A stretch of 64,000 nucleotides of DNA, from the NCBI GenBank assembly GCA_040349255.1, contig JBEQUE010000123.1:52059-116058 (forward strand), written 5' to 3'. Under the pieces are notes generated by a model that did not search any database, was not told the origin of the DNA, and worked only from the letters and a program-made list of their open reading frames with translations. Of the stretch, positions 19,600-27,940 are shown piece by piece. This DNA is from DATMER01 sp040349255 (GTDB taxonomy: Bacteria > Acidobacteriota > Thermoanaerobaculia > Multivoradales > UBA5704). Numbering within the stretch: position 1 is the first letter of the stretch; every line of letters starts with the position of its first letter. The position numbers and the translations under genes are program-made.

Positions 19600-19986
19600 A
19601 TTTTTTCTCCTCACGCGACTATGGAAAGGACCATAAAACACACTATCAGTTTCCTGTTAGAGGCGCAAGCGACAAATGCGCATGTGGGCATTGACTCGGG
19701 GAAAGTGTTCCGGCAGAGAAGGTGACAGAGGAATCAAAGGAGGAGAGATTCAGGAGAGGACGCAGGCAGCGTGGAGGCTAATCCCGGGTTCTCCTGCCTC
19801 CCGAGATCCTGCCTACATGTGTAGTCTCCCGGATTTCCGGCCAAATCCGGCTCCGCCGAGGTGAATCGGCAGCCGAAGGCTCGCCTCTTGGAGCCTCGAT
19901 CCACTCGATCGAGCAGACCTCTCTCACTCACGTCCAAGGAGGACGTCAAACTTGAGGAGGCTGAGGGTCGAAGACAGCCGCCTCGC
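19600..19986. other. Gene-free region upstream of the kinase operon
   Basis: No convincing gene. The first 60 bp are AT-rich and should hold the kinase-operon promoter. From about 19700 the composition returns to that of the chromosome. The last 45 bp (from GACGTC at 19946) match the sequence next to the second RayT-like copy (GACGTC at 21891), so the duplicated block starts before the coding part. Confidence 0.5.
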
Positions 19987-20589
19987 CTATGGCGGTAGCG
20001 CTCTCACGAACGGCAACCCCGGCGGAAACGAGCCCACCGGGAATCTCGCCGAGCGGTCACCCTGCTTGAGCAGTTCGGCCGCATCCCGGAATGCGGCCAG
20101 GAAGAGGTAATAGGCTTCCCTCAGACCGTTCCGGATTGCCTTGCTCGCGGCATGGAACCGGGGCGCCGGCGACTTCTTCGTCTTGTTGGGCCGGGTATGG
20201 GGGTTCTGCCGGAGAACCGCTCCGGCCCCCAGGACGGAAGTCCCTCTCTCCATCCGCGCCACCCGCGCGTCGAGCTCGATCTCCTCCACCAACTCGGCCA
20301 CCCGCTTCCGGTATGCCTCCGGCGAGAGATGCTCCCAGCAAGGCAGGCGGCTCAGGACGAACGTCTCCTCCGTGGCGTAGGTCAGACGGCCATACTCCTC
20401 ACCTCGGTTCCGAGCAGCGTACTCCTGGGTTCGGTCGAACCAATAACCCTTGAGCGGCGCGTCCGTCAGGATCGATCGCGCCGCATGGACGCCTGGCCAG
20501 TCGAGCACCCGCTCTACCAGGTTCTCCTTGGTTCTCTTGGCTCCATGGACCCTGCTCGCGAAAAGAGGGAGTCGGACACCCTCTAACAA
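19987..20589 (-). pseudogene. REP-associated tyrosine transposase (RayT/Y1_Tnp) C-terminal fragment, copy 1
   Basis: A 200-codon open frame with the C-terminal region of RayT-type proteins: GAKRTKENLVERVLDWPGVHAAR, GYWFDRTQEYAARNRGEEY, LPCWEHLSPEAYRKRV. The N-terminal catalytic part (HUH motif and active Tyr) is missing; the first residues MLEGVRLPLFASRV do not belong to the family. So it cannot be an active transposase. About 80% of residues match the second copy at 21938-22543. RayT enzymes move or maintain REP hairpins, and a large hairpin array starts 40 bp upstream of this fragment. Confidence 0.7.
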
Positions 20590-20629
20590 TACTTTTTCCC
20601 GACGTCAACCCCGCCAGGCATCTTTCGCA

Positions 20630-20985
20630 AACTCTCGGCAGAATGCCGAAGACTCTCGGCGCTTCACCGAGAGGTCTCGGCAGGCTGCCGAAAGGTCTCG
20701 GGGATTGCCGAGAGGTCTCGGGAGAGCGGCTCAAGGTCTCGGCGTTTTGCCGAAAGATCTCGGCAGACTGCCGAGACCTCTGGGAAACCGGCGAAAGGCC
20801 TCGACGGATCGCCGAAGGGTCTCAGGAACTGCCGAAAGGTCTGGCGCTTCGCCGAGAGTTTGCGGGAACCTCCGAGAGTCTTCGGCGTTTTGCCGAGAGT
20901 CTTCGGTGCCCCGGCGAAAGGTCTCGGCGGTCTGCCGAGGACTCTCGGAGGCCCCCGGGAAAGGTGCCTGCGGGAAAGGGCGCCA
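20630..20985. repeat. Tandem array of about 17 hairpin-forming 20-21-bp units
   Basis: Units follow the consensus GTCTCGGCGNNTTGCCGAAAG, 20 to 22 bp long, head to tail, with drift between copies. Most units are themselves an imperfect inverted repeat (CTCGGC ... GCCGAG), so each could form a small stem. The 21-bp period keeps long open frames on both strands, but their peptides (repeats such as KTLG and RSLR) look like by-products. The array lies between the RayT fragment and the hcp pseudogene. Confidence 0.8.
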
Positions 20986-21070
20986 GAGGCTTCAGGAAAG
21001 ATGAAGCCGAGGCGGCCAGAACGCCCGAAGATTTGAGCCAGGATCCAAGGATCTGGGAGCAGGGCTCGCC

Positions 21071-21486
21071 TTATGTCCCATTTCCGGCCGTGCTTTGGCT
21101 CTGCGGCGCATAGGTGTACGTGATCGACCCGTACGTAATCGAGAGAGATGTTGTCTATTGGAGCGCCGCCCGGGTCACTCGAGGTGCTGAAGTTTGAGAT
21201 GACGACGTGCTCCATGGCGATCGTCAGGTATAGGGCGGGGCTCTCGTCTGAAGTGCCATCGGAGCGATAGCTGGGTGATGGTTGCGGTTGCGATTTGCTT
21301 TCCTGACCAACAGTTTTTGAGCAGGTTGTCGGTCGTGGCATCCATGTACTTGGTGAAGGTGAGGCTGCCCTGGCTTGCTTGCTCTACCGTGCCGGAGCCG
21401 GTGGTGCCGGGAAGGGTGACAGAGGCTCAAGAGAGCGCGACGACAGTTGACGCTTCCTTGCCGCCTCGGTAGATTCGCGTGAACAT
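21071..21486 (-). pseudogene. Decayed Hcp (type VI secretion tube) gene
   Basis: Joining frames on the minus strand gives an Hcp-like protein: SLTFTKYMDATTDNLLKNC, WSGKQIATATIT, then after a frame change YRSDGTSDESPALYLTIAME, HVVISNFSTSSDPGGAPIDN, ISLDY, and after another change YGSITYTYAPQSQSTAGNGT before a TAA. The closing LDYGSITYTY strand is typical of the Hcp family. There is also an in-frame TGA early on (VVALS-stop-ASVTLP, where Trp is expected). Two frameshifts and one nonsense codon mean a dead gene. The true N-terminus is lost or strongly changed. No other type VI genes are in the window. Confidence 0.7.
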
Positions 21487-21502
21487 CCTGTGAGGAGGAG
21501 AC

Positions 21503-22123
21503 ATGGCTCGGGATACCCACGGGAACACCGTACAGGGTTGGAAGCGGATCATCGACTCTCTGGCCGACAAGGAGATGGAGCCGATTCTCAGGGAGTATCG
21601 CGAGACGCTGCTGGCGCTCTACCAGGAGGCTCTCGACCTCGCCGCGAAGCGCGATGCCTATCGGGCGGCCAAGCAGGAGGCGAGCCCCAGGGAAGGGTTC
21701 CAGAGGTTTGAAGAAAGGTGGGGCGAAACCAAGGCGTCAGACGCCTCTCCCTCGGTCCTCGAACACCAGCGAACGGGCAGTTCTCGACCGTTCAGGCAGC
21801 AAACGGGCCTCCCGACGTCGTTCGTCGGGACGAAAGCTCTCCTGGTTCCCCATGCTCAGGCAAATCTCTCCCCGAAGGCGACCGGCGTGGACGTCAATTC
21901 GGAGGAGTTGAGGGCCGGACCAACTTGCACGCCTGGGTCAGGGCGGAAGCGCTCTCACGAATGGCAAGCCCGGCGGAAACGAGCCTACCGGGAACTTCGC
22001 CAGACGGTCACCCGACTTGAGCAGCTCGGCCGCATCCCGGAAGGCGGCCAGGAAAAGACCGTAGGCCGCCCGGAGCCCATTCCGGATCGCCTTGCTCGCA
22101 GCGTGGAAACGAGGAGCCGGTGA
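21503..22123 (+). CDS. Hypothetical protein, probably truncated (chimeric C-terminus)
   Basis: A strong GGAGGAG precedes the ATG, and the first 70 residues (MARDTHGNTVQGWKRIIDSL ... YQEALDLAAKRDAYRAAK) are helical and look like a real protein. After about residue 75 the frame becomes low-complexity, and from 21938 on it is antisense to the RayT-like fragment, so the C-terminal third is unlikely to be native. I do not recognise the family. Most likely a gene whose 3' end was replaced when the repeat block was inserted. Confidence 0.4.
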   Translation: MARDTHGNTVQGWKRIIDSLADKEMEPILREYRETLLALYQEALDLAAKRDAYRAAKQEASPREGFQRFEERWGETKASDASPSVLEHQRTGSSRPFRQQTGLPTSFVGTKALLVPHAQANLSPKATGVDVNSEELRAGPTCTPGSGRKRSHEWQARRKRAYRELRQTVTRLEQLGRIPEGGQEKTVGRPEPIPDRLARSVETRSR

Positions 22124-22543
22124 CTTCTTGGTCTTGTTGGGCTGGCTGTGAGGCCTCTGCCGGAGCACGGCATCGGCCCCCAGGACAGACGCTCCTCTCT
22201 CCATGCGCGCGACTCGCGCGCTGAGCTCGATCTCCTCCACCAGATCCGCCACCCGCTTCCGGTACGCCTCCGGCGAGAGGTGCTCCCAACAAGGCAGACG
22301 ACTCAGGAAGAACGTCTCCTCTGTGGCATAGGTCAGACGCTCATACTCCTCGCCTCGGTTGCGGGCGGCATACTCCTGGGTCCGATCGAACCAGTAGCCC
22401 TTGAGCGGCTGGCCCTCCAGGAGCGTTCGTGCCGCGTGCACTCCAGGCCAGTCGAGCACACGCTCTACCAGATTCTCCTTGACGCCGTGCGACAGCACGT
22501 AGCGGAAGCGTTCCACCTGGGCCGCCTCTTCGTCGCTGACCAT
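21938..22543 (-). pseudogene. REP-associated tyrosine transposase (RayT/Y1_Tnp) C-terminal fragment, copy 2
   Basis: 201 codons. It starts slightly earlier in the family than copy 1: MVSDEEAAQVERFRYVLSHG, preceded in frame by RARRYTAI, as in complete RayT proteins (RRYxAI..SDE..Q..R..YVLSHG). Then GVKENLVERVLDWPGVHAAR and the same C-terminus as copy 1. The catalytic HUH/Tyr half is absent; upstream the sequence runs into the LysM gene's 3' end. The two copies differ throughout, so the duplication is old. Function, if any, is not enzymatic transposition. Confidence 0.7.
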
Positions 22544-22636
22544 GATCGCCGTATAGCGCCTCGCTCTATCACAGACGATGACGGCGAGCTATGGGACCAC
22601 AACAGCCTCCTGAGCTGCTCAGAGCAGGCCGAGTCT

Positions 22637-23140
22637 TCAATTCGTTGGCGGCGTGAAAATCGACAGGACCTGCCCGCTTCGCAGATCGCTGACACAATTC
22701 AATTCCAGAAGCTCCTCTTGTTGCACATTGAAATGGGTTGCCAATGAATACGCCGTATCCCCTGGCTGAACTTGATAGATGACAACTCGCGCGCCCGGGA
22801 AGGGAAGCTGGCACTGGGTACCCGCACGCAAAACACCGTCGCTCCCACAAGCCGACAGCACCTCCTCGACCGGGACGGCGAAAAGACGCGACAGGTTCAA
22901 GGCCGTCGCCTTGGGAGGAACTCGAATCAGCACGCTTTGAGTCTCGGGCTGGTACCGGTAGCTGCAGCCGGTGGAGGCAGCGTCGGGCGCCATGGCCGGC
23001 GCCGGACCCGACCTCGACGGCGAATCCTGCTTCCGGTTTGCAATCCAAACACCTGACAACCCGATCAGCGCCACCAGGATTGCAGTAGCCGCAGAAATGA
23101 GAGCAGGGACATGGTCTTGATACCATTTCCGGTTGGCCAT
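22637..23140 (-). CDS. Membrane-anchored LysM-like domain protein
   Basis: 167 residues from MANRKWYQDHVPALI, with GGAG 7 bp upstream. One membrane helix (residues 12-32, ALISAATAILVALIGLSGVW), a Ser/Pro-rich linker, and two short LysM-like repeats: TALNLSRLFAVPVEEVLSAC and VIYQVQPGDTAYSLATHFNV, the latter with the clear PGDTAYSLA motif followed by LLELNCVSDLRSGQVLSI. LysM modules bind peptidoglycan glycans. The topology places the repeats outside the inner membrane. A longer in-frame extension upstream is antisense to the next gene and is not believed. Confidence 0.75.
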   Translation of the reverse strand: MANRKWYQDHVPALISAATAILVALIGLSGVWIANRKQDSPSRSGPAPAMAPDAASTGCSYRYQPETQSVLIRVPPKATALNLSRLFAVPVEEVLSACGSDGVLRAGTQCQLPFPGARVVIYQVQPGDTAYSLATHFNVQQEELLELNCVSDLRSGQVLSIFTPPTN

Positions 23141-23266
23141 GGTCTTCTCCAAGCTCCAGCGATGCCGGCAAGCATACCAGACCCCCTGCGCTACCAGGCC
23201 TTCGATATTTGAGCCTACAATTACCTTATGCCTGCCACTTCCTTGCAGTTGCGACGGAGGAATCCC

Positions 23267-24976
23267 ATGCCCCGGACCTGCCGACATGCGTTCGCCCTGA
23301 TGACCCTCACCTTGACTCTCGCCGCACCGCTCGCCGCGCGGACGGTCCTGGACCACCCCTGGTGCGGCACCCGCCCTTCGCTGTTCGCGGCGCAGGCGGC
23401 GATCCACAACGACCATCAGCGCCGACAGATCGAGAGCAGGTCGCAGACCGGCAGCCTTGTCCAGACCGAGCGCGTCGGCGATGTCGCCGTGCTGGTCGAC
23501 GACGGCTCTTTCCTCGTGCAGCCCAACCCGCTCGACCTCGGCAGCTTCGCCATCCAGTACACGCCTCAGAAAAAGGGCGGATACGTGGCCTCGGCGTCGA
23601 GCGCCGTCGTGGAGGACAACCTCGGCGAACGCATCTCCCTGAGTGACGACGACAGCCGGCAGCTCAAGCTTCCGAAGAAGCTCCGCTTCCGCTTCTTCGG
23701 GAAGGTCCAGACCCGCCTGTTCGTCCACTCCGACGGCAACCTGACCTTCTCCTCGGCCGACGCCGCGTCCACGGCGCGGGACCTCGCCCGGCTGATCTCG
23801 GGGCCGCCGCGCATCGCTCCGTTCTTCTCCGACCTGGATCCCGAATCCGCGACCGGCGACGGCGGCGTCTATGTCCTGATCAGCGACAAGAAGGTCGTCG
23901 TGACCTGGCGCGACGTGCCCGAGTTCGGAGGGAGCAACCGCAACACGTTCCAGACCGTGCTCTATTCCGACGGCCGGATCACGTTCGCGTTCGGCGCGCT
24001 CCAGGCGAGCGAGGCCGTGGTGGGCCTGGCGCCCGGCAACGGCGGCAGTGTGCAATTGATCGACTACACCGCGGCCCTTCCCAGCAGCGTCTTCAAGTCC
24101 GGCCTCGCCGAGCGCTTCGCGACGACCCGTTCTTTCGATCATCTCGCCGTCGCCCGCGCGTTCTTCCGCGAGTTCGCCGACGTCTACGATCATCTGATCG
24201 TCTTCCTCGATTTCCCCCTCAGCCTGGAGGGGGCGTTCGCGTTCGAAAGCACGGTCAAGAACGACGTCCGCGGCATCGGCCAGCCCGTCTTCGACAATAC
24301 GGCCCAGGCCGGCAGCCACGGCCGGCTGCGCTCCTTCGTGCAGATGGGGACGCTTTCGCGCTATCCCGACAATCCGGAGACCGAGCTCCTCGGCACCAAC
24401 AGCACGCTCGACGTCCTGGGCCAGGAGGCCGGGCACCGCTGGCTTTCGTTCCTCTTCTTCGTCGATGGAAACGGCGCGCCGAGCAACTCGCTGCTCGGCC
24501 GGGACGAGTCGCACTGGAGCTTCTGCCACAACAGCCTGGCCTCCGACATGGAAGGGAATGAATGGCAGGAGTCGGCCGGCAACCGCTTCACCTCGGTCGG
24601 CGCCACCAGCCGCTACAGCCCGCTCGACCAGTACGCGATGGGCTTGATCGGACCCGGCGACGTGCCGCCGTTCTATCTCGTGGGCGACTGCGTCAGTCCG
24701 TCGGCGGCCCCGGCGGTCGGCGCCATCATCCAGGGGCCGCGGATCGACGTGACCATCGATCAGATCCTCGCCGCGGAAGGACCGCGCGTGCCCGATTTCC
24801 GCAAGGCGCCGCACGCCTTCGACATGGCGTTCATCCTCGTCGGCGAGGCCGGACGCTTCCCCTCCGATGAGTCGATCGCCAAGGTCGACCGCATCCGCGC
24901 CGCCTGGGAAACGTATTTCGCCGCCGTGACCGATGGGAACGGCGCGGTGCGGACCGAGCTCAAGACACGGCACTGA
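23267..24976 (+). CDS. Secreted protein with nidogen-like domain and possible protease-like domain
   Basis: 569 residues from MPRTCRHAFALM, chosen for GGAGG 6 bp upstream (an earlier ATG at 23228 has none). Signal peptide to about residue 23. A NIDO-like beta region around 120-230 is seen in RIAPFFSDLDPES, VYVLISDKKVVVTWRDVPEF and NTFQTVLYSDGRITFAFGAL. The second half has VLGQEAGHRWLSFLFF, which recalls a metallopeptidase HExxH-like helix but lacks the first His, and YSPLDQYAMGLIGPGDVPPF, similar to secreted peptidase-associated regions. So an adhesion-type or inactive protease-like exoprotein. It stands alone, between two repeat regions. Confidence 0.65.
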   Translation: MPRTCRHAFALMTLTLTLAAPLAARTVLDHPWCGTRPSLFAAQAAIHNDHQRRQIESRSQTGSLVQTERVGDVAVLVDDGSFLVQPNPLDLGSFAIQYTPQKKGGYVASASSAVVEDNLGERISLSDDDSRQLKLPKKLRFRFFGKVQTRLFVHSDGNLTFSSADAASTARDLARLISGPPRIAPFFSDLDPESATGDGGVYVLISDKKVVVTWRDVPEFGGSNRNTFQTVLYSDGRITFAFGALQASEAVVGLAPGNGGSVQLIDYTAALPSSVFKSGLAERFATTRSFDHLAVARAFFREFADVYDHLIVFLDFPLSLEGAFAFESTVKNDVRGIGQPVFDNTAQAGSHGRLRSFVQMGTLSRYPDNPETELLGTNSTLDVLGQEAGHRWLSFLFFVDGNGAPSNSLLGRDESHWSFCHNSLASDMEGNEWQESAGNRFTSVGATSRYSPLDQYAMGLIGPGDVPPFYLVGDCVSPSAAPAVGAIIQGPRIDVTIDQILAAEGPRVPDFRKAPHAFDMAFILVGEAGRFPSDESIAKVDRIRAAWETYFAAVTDGNGAVRTELKTRH

Positions 24977-25606
24977 AGTCCCGCGGGGACCTCTTCACTT
25001 GGCAGCTTCGCGCCCAATCTCCCTCCATTTCGTCGCGAACCCGTCCCACTTCGCGACGGAATGCCCATCTTGCTCCCGACGCAAGGCGAATCCGTCGCGA
25101 ACCCGCTCAAGATCGCGACGATCATCAGCTAGCCGGCGAACCGCCGAATAGGGATCGTCTCGATCCCCGTTCACCAGGTGAGACAGATCGTTACAGCCTC
25201 AAGCTGGCACATCAAATCCGTCGCGAACCAACGAAAGGTCGCTACGACTCAATCCAATTTCGCGACGACTTGCGCCAATTCATCGCGATTTGTCGCGACA
25301 TCGCGACGGACCAAAGAGAGATCGCGACGAACTTGACTTTGTTCGGAATGCATCCGGTGAGATCGCGACGCTTTGAGACGGAAGCGTGGACGATCTTCCA
25401 GTCCCAGTGCTCGAAAGACTGAGATCGCGACGGATTTCTACTATGCGACCGGCGCGGCTGAGATCGCCGTCGCGAAACAAGCTTGCTTCGCGACACATCA
25501 GACAGGGATCGAGACGATCCCCGTTCATTCCGTCGCGAAGTATGGGCTGATCGCGACGATTTTCTGATCGGCCGCGGGCGGACTTACACGTAGAATCGGA
25601 CCCTCG
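24977..25606. repeat. Intergenic array of 16 TCGCGA motifs in alternating orientation
   Basis: Between 25030 and 25562 the hexamer TCGCGA occurs 16 times, mostly as CCGTCGCGAA or its complement-like form ATCGCGACGG, often facing each other 10-20 bp apart so that pairs can form stems. Two 17-bp palindromes, GGGATCGTCTCGATCCC (25151) and GGGATCGAGACGATCCC (25505), each followed by CGTTCA, sit within it 354 bp apart. No convincing reading frame exists here. The promoter of hemW must lie at its right end. Confidence 0.8.
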
Positions 25607-26755
25607 ATGCCGAAACCCGATTCCGCGCCCGGCCTCTACCTCCACATCCCGTTCTGCTCCGCCATCTGCCCGTACTGCGACTTCGCGGTCCTGACAGGGG
25701 GACCGGAACACCGGGAGCGGTTCACGGAGCATCTCGTCTCGGAGATCGGGCTGTGGTCGAGCGGCTCGGAGCCGTTCCGCGGAATCGACACGGTCTACTT
25801 CGGCGGCGGCACTCCTTCGGCCCTGGCGCCGGAGCAGCTTGGCCGCATCCTCGAAGCGATCCGGACCGGGCTTCCGCTGGCGGACGACGCCTGGATCTTT
25901 CTCGAAGCCAATCCCGAGGACGTCACTCCCGACAGCGTCCGCGCCTGGCGGGAGCTCGGCGTCCGCACGCTGTCGCTCGGCATCCAATCGTTCGACGCCG
26001 GCGCCCTCGCCTTCCTCGGACGCCGCCACTCTCCGGAAGAGGCCCGGTGGAGCGTCGAGCTGGCTCGCGCGGCCGGGTTCCACACGGTCGCGTTCGACCT
26101 GATCTACGGCCTGCCCGGCCAGACGGTCGAGGACTGGCGCCGGACCCTGGAGACGGCGGTCGCGCTCGAACCGGACCACCTGTCCTGCTACCAGCTCACG
26201 ATCCACGAAGGGACACCCTTCGGCTTCCGGCTCGCCCGCGGCAAGATGACCGAGGCTCCCGAAGAGACCCAGGCGGACCTCTTCCTCCTCACCCATGCGT
26301 TCCTTCGCGAGGCCGGCCTGCCCGGCTACGAGGTCTCGAACTTCGCGCGCTCGCCGGAGCACCGGTCGCGCCACAATCAAAAGTATTGGGACCACACGCC
26401 CTATCTCGGCCTCGGTCCTTCGGCGCATTCGTTTTCCGGAAACCGGCGCTGGTGGAACGAGCGCAAGATCAAGCCCTACGAGGCCCGGATCGACGCGTCC
26501 GAGCGGCCGGTCGCCGGCAGCGAAGAGCTGACCGCCGAAGACCTCGCGCTGGAGGCGCTCATGCTCGGCCTCCGGACCGCCGAAGGGGTGGATCTCGATC
26601 AGCTCCGGCGGCGCTTTGGCGTCGGGATCTCGGGTCCGGAGAACATCGAAGGTCTGCTCAGGATCGAGGACGGCCGGCTCGTTCCGACCCTGGAAGGGTG
26701 GGCCGTCGCGGACACCCTGGTCCGCAGCTTCGAGATCATCTCTTCCAGATCGTGA
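25607..26755 (+). CDS. hemW: Radical SAM heme chaperone HemW (HemN-like)
   Basis: 382 residues. The N-terminus LYLHIPFCSAICPYCDFAV holds the radical-SAM cluster motif C17-x3-C21-x2-C24. Then YFGGGTPSAL, LEANPEDVT, RTLSLGIQSFDAGALAFLGR and DLIYGLPGQTVEDW follow in the HemW/HemN order. The HemW C-terminal region is present (YEVSNFAR, HNQKYWDHTPYLGLGPSAHSF), as is a HemN_C domain. HemW lacks true coproporphyrinogen oxidase activity in well studied species and inserts heme into target proteins. It ends 20 bp inside the convergent propeller gene. Confidence 0.93.
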   Translation: MPKPDSAPGLYLHIPFCSAICPYCDFAVLTGGPEHRERFTEHLVSEIGLWSSGSEPFRGIDTVYFGGGTPSALAPEQLGRILEAIRTGLPLADDAWIFLEANPEDVTPDSVRAWRELGVRTLSLGIQSFDAGALAFLGRRHSPEEARWSVELARAAGFHTVAFDLIYGLPGQTVEDWRRTLETAVALEPDHLSCYQLTIHEGTPFGFRLARGKMTEAPEETQADLFLLTHAFLREAGLPGYEVSNFARSPEHRSRHNQKYWDHTPYLGLGPSAHSFSGNRRWWNERKIKPYEARIDASERPVAGSEELTAEDLALEALMLGLRTAEGVDLDQLRRRFGVGISGPENIEGLLRIEDGRLVPTLEGWAVADTLVRSFEIISSRS

Positions 26756-27755
26756 CGCCGCGCCGGCTCGCGCTGTAGAGGCGGTCCTCCGTCAGCACCA
26801 CGTAGCGGGCGTCCTTCTCAGGTGGCTCCATCGAGTACCGGTATCCACCATCCACCGTGCCGTAGACGTCCAGGACCTTGCCGGCGCCGGTCGCGGCCAG
26901 AAGGTAGAGGCTGTCTCCGACCACGCTGCCGCTCACGGTCGAGACCGGGGTCTCGGCGGGCAAGCTCTGGCGGCCGGCGGCGTCCACCTTGACCCTCGGC
27001 AGAGGCACGGGATCGATCGTCTGGCGGAAGAAGCGGAGCCGGCCGGCCATCGAATAGGAGACCAGGAGGCCGGCGTTGCGGAAGGGGTAGGTGAATGCGC
27101 CGGAGGTCCCAGGCACGAACCAGCCGTCGGCCGCCACCCAGGTCTGGAGATCCTTCTGGAACAGGGCTCCGAACGAGCCTTCCGGATCCCCCTTGTCCGA
27201 GTATCGACGGAACAGCCCCTCTCCTCCGGCGACGCTCGTGGCGACGAAGCCGCCTCCGGGGTCCGGAGTCAGCCGGGCTGCCGCCGGGTCGAGCCGGATC
27301 CTCCGTTCGATCTGCCCGCCGGAGGAGAACACGGCGACCCCGCCACTGTCCGTGTCGCACATCCAGACCTCTCCGCCATTGCCGCGATTGCTGACCGCCA
27401 CGTCCGTCGGGTTCACGACCGAGGAGTCCTCGTACCGGGCCAGCATCCGGAATTCCGGCGAGAGCTTGATCACCGCCGACTGTCCGGAGTCGAGGATGTA
27501 GAGGTTGCCGCGGTCGTCGACCCGGAGCACCGTCGGGAGACGCAGGAAGCCGGCCTGCCAGGCGGTGAGCTCTTTGATCAGCTCGAAGCGCGCGGCTCGC
27601 CAGACCCTCTCCCGCACCGTCTGCGGCCGCGGCGCCGGCGCTTCCGGATTCAGGACGAGAGGATGGGTCCCGGCCCGCTGGCCGAAGAAGCCGGCCGCCA
27701 GGCCGGCCACGACCAGCGAGGCCAGGACCATCCAGAACGTGCGCTCTCGCGGCAA
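26736..27755 (-). CDS. Exported six-bladed beta-propeller (NHL-like) protein
   Basis: 339 residues with an N-terminal membrane anchor or signal (residues 7-25, FWMVLASLVVAGLAAGFFG). Propeller repeats are visible as strands with D..G.LYILD patterns: LPTVLRVDDRGNLYILDSGQ, NPTDVAVSNRGNGGEVWMCD, GVAVFSSGGQIERRI and SLYLLAATGAGKVLDVYG. It resembles the NHL/6-bladed propeller family. It lies 14 bp after the 56-residue Cys peptide gene, in an operon MauE-peptide-propeller. By analogy with MauE-dependent dehydrogenases and Bacteroidetes propeller/NVEALA-peptide pairs, it may act on or with the peptide; this is inference. Confidence 0.75.
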   Translation of the reverse strand: MPRERTFWMVLASLVVAGLAAGFFGQRAGTHPLVLNPEAPAPRPQTVRERVWRAARFELIKELTAWQAGFLRLPTVLRVDDRGNLYILDSGQSAVIKLSPEFRMLARYEDSSVVNPTDVAVSNRGNGGEVWMCDTDSGGVAVFSSGGQIERRIRLDPAAARLTPDPGGGFVATSVAGGEGLFRRYSDKGDPEGSFGALFQKDLQTWVAADGWFVPGTSGAFTYPFRNAGLLVSYSMAGRLRFFRQTIDPVPLPRVKVDAAGRQSLPAETPVSTVSGSVVGDSLYLLAATGAGKVLDVYGTVDGGYRYSMEPPEKDARYVVLTEDRLYSASRRGVTIWKR

Positions 27756-27769
27756 TCGCTACTCCTGGC

Positions 27770-27940
27770 CTACTCCGGACGGCGACAGGACGAGCTGCTG
27801 CCACAGGAGATCGGACCCACGGGCCCGCAGGTGATCTGGCACTTGATCGCCTGGGACTCCTTCGGGAACAGGCTGAGCCCCGCGAACACCAGGGAGCCCA
27901 GCAGGAACGCCAGGCGGAGAGAGACGTAGACCTTCTTCAT
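27770..27940 (-). CDS. 56-residue exported Cys-containing peptide in MauE/propeller operon
   Basis: Reads MKKVYVSLRLAFLLGSLVFA followed by GLSLFPKESQAIKCQITCGP and VGPISCGSSSSCRRPE. A GAGGTG site precedes the ATG, which overlaps the MauE stop (ATGA). Residues 1-32 form a leader with a hydrophobic core and a likely cleavage after SQA; the mature part has four cysteines in 24 residues (C34, C38, C46, C52). It has the layout of NVEALA-type peptides known beside propeller proteins in Bacteroidetes, though without that exact motif. Disulfide formation or another oxidation, helped by MauE, is the natural guess. Confidence 0.75.
   Translation of the reverse strand: MKKVYVSLRLAFLLGSLVFAGLSLFPKESQAIKCQITCGPVGPISCGSSSSCRRPE

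Noticed and set aside
17773..19641. Direct assignment of the kinase operon to Detocs
   Set aside because: The logic is similar, but the kinase has GAF rather than TPR-type sensing, there is only one regulator and the MBL hydrolase is a separate protein.
20630..20985. CRISPR array
   Set aside because: Repeats are contiguous with no unique spacers, each unit is only 20-22 bp and degenerate, and no cas gene is near.
20643..21113. Repeat protein encoded by the hairpin array
   Set aside because: Both strands stay open only because the period is near 21 bp; 20- and 22-bp units break the codon phase, and no start site supports either strand.
22637..24973. 778-codon minus-strand frame ending in the LysM protein
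   Set aside because: Only the last 167 codons are believable; the rest is antisense to the nidogen-like gene.
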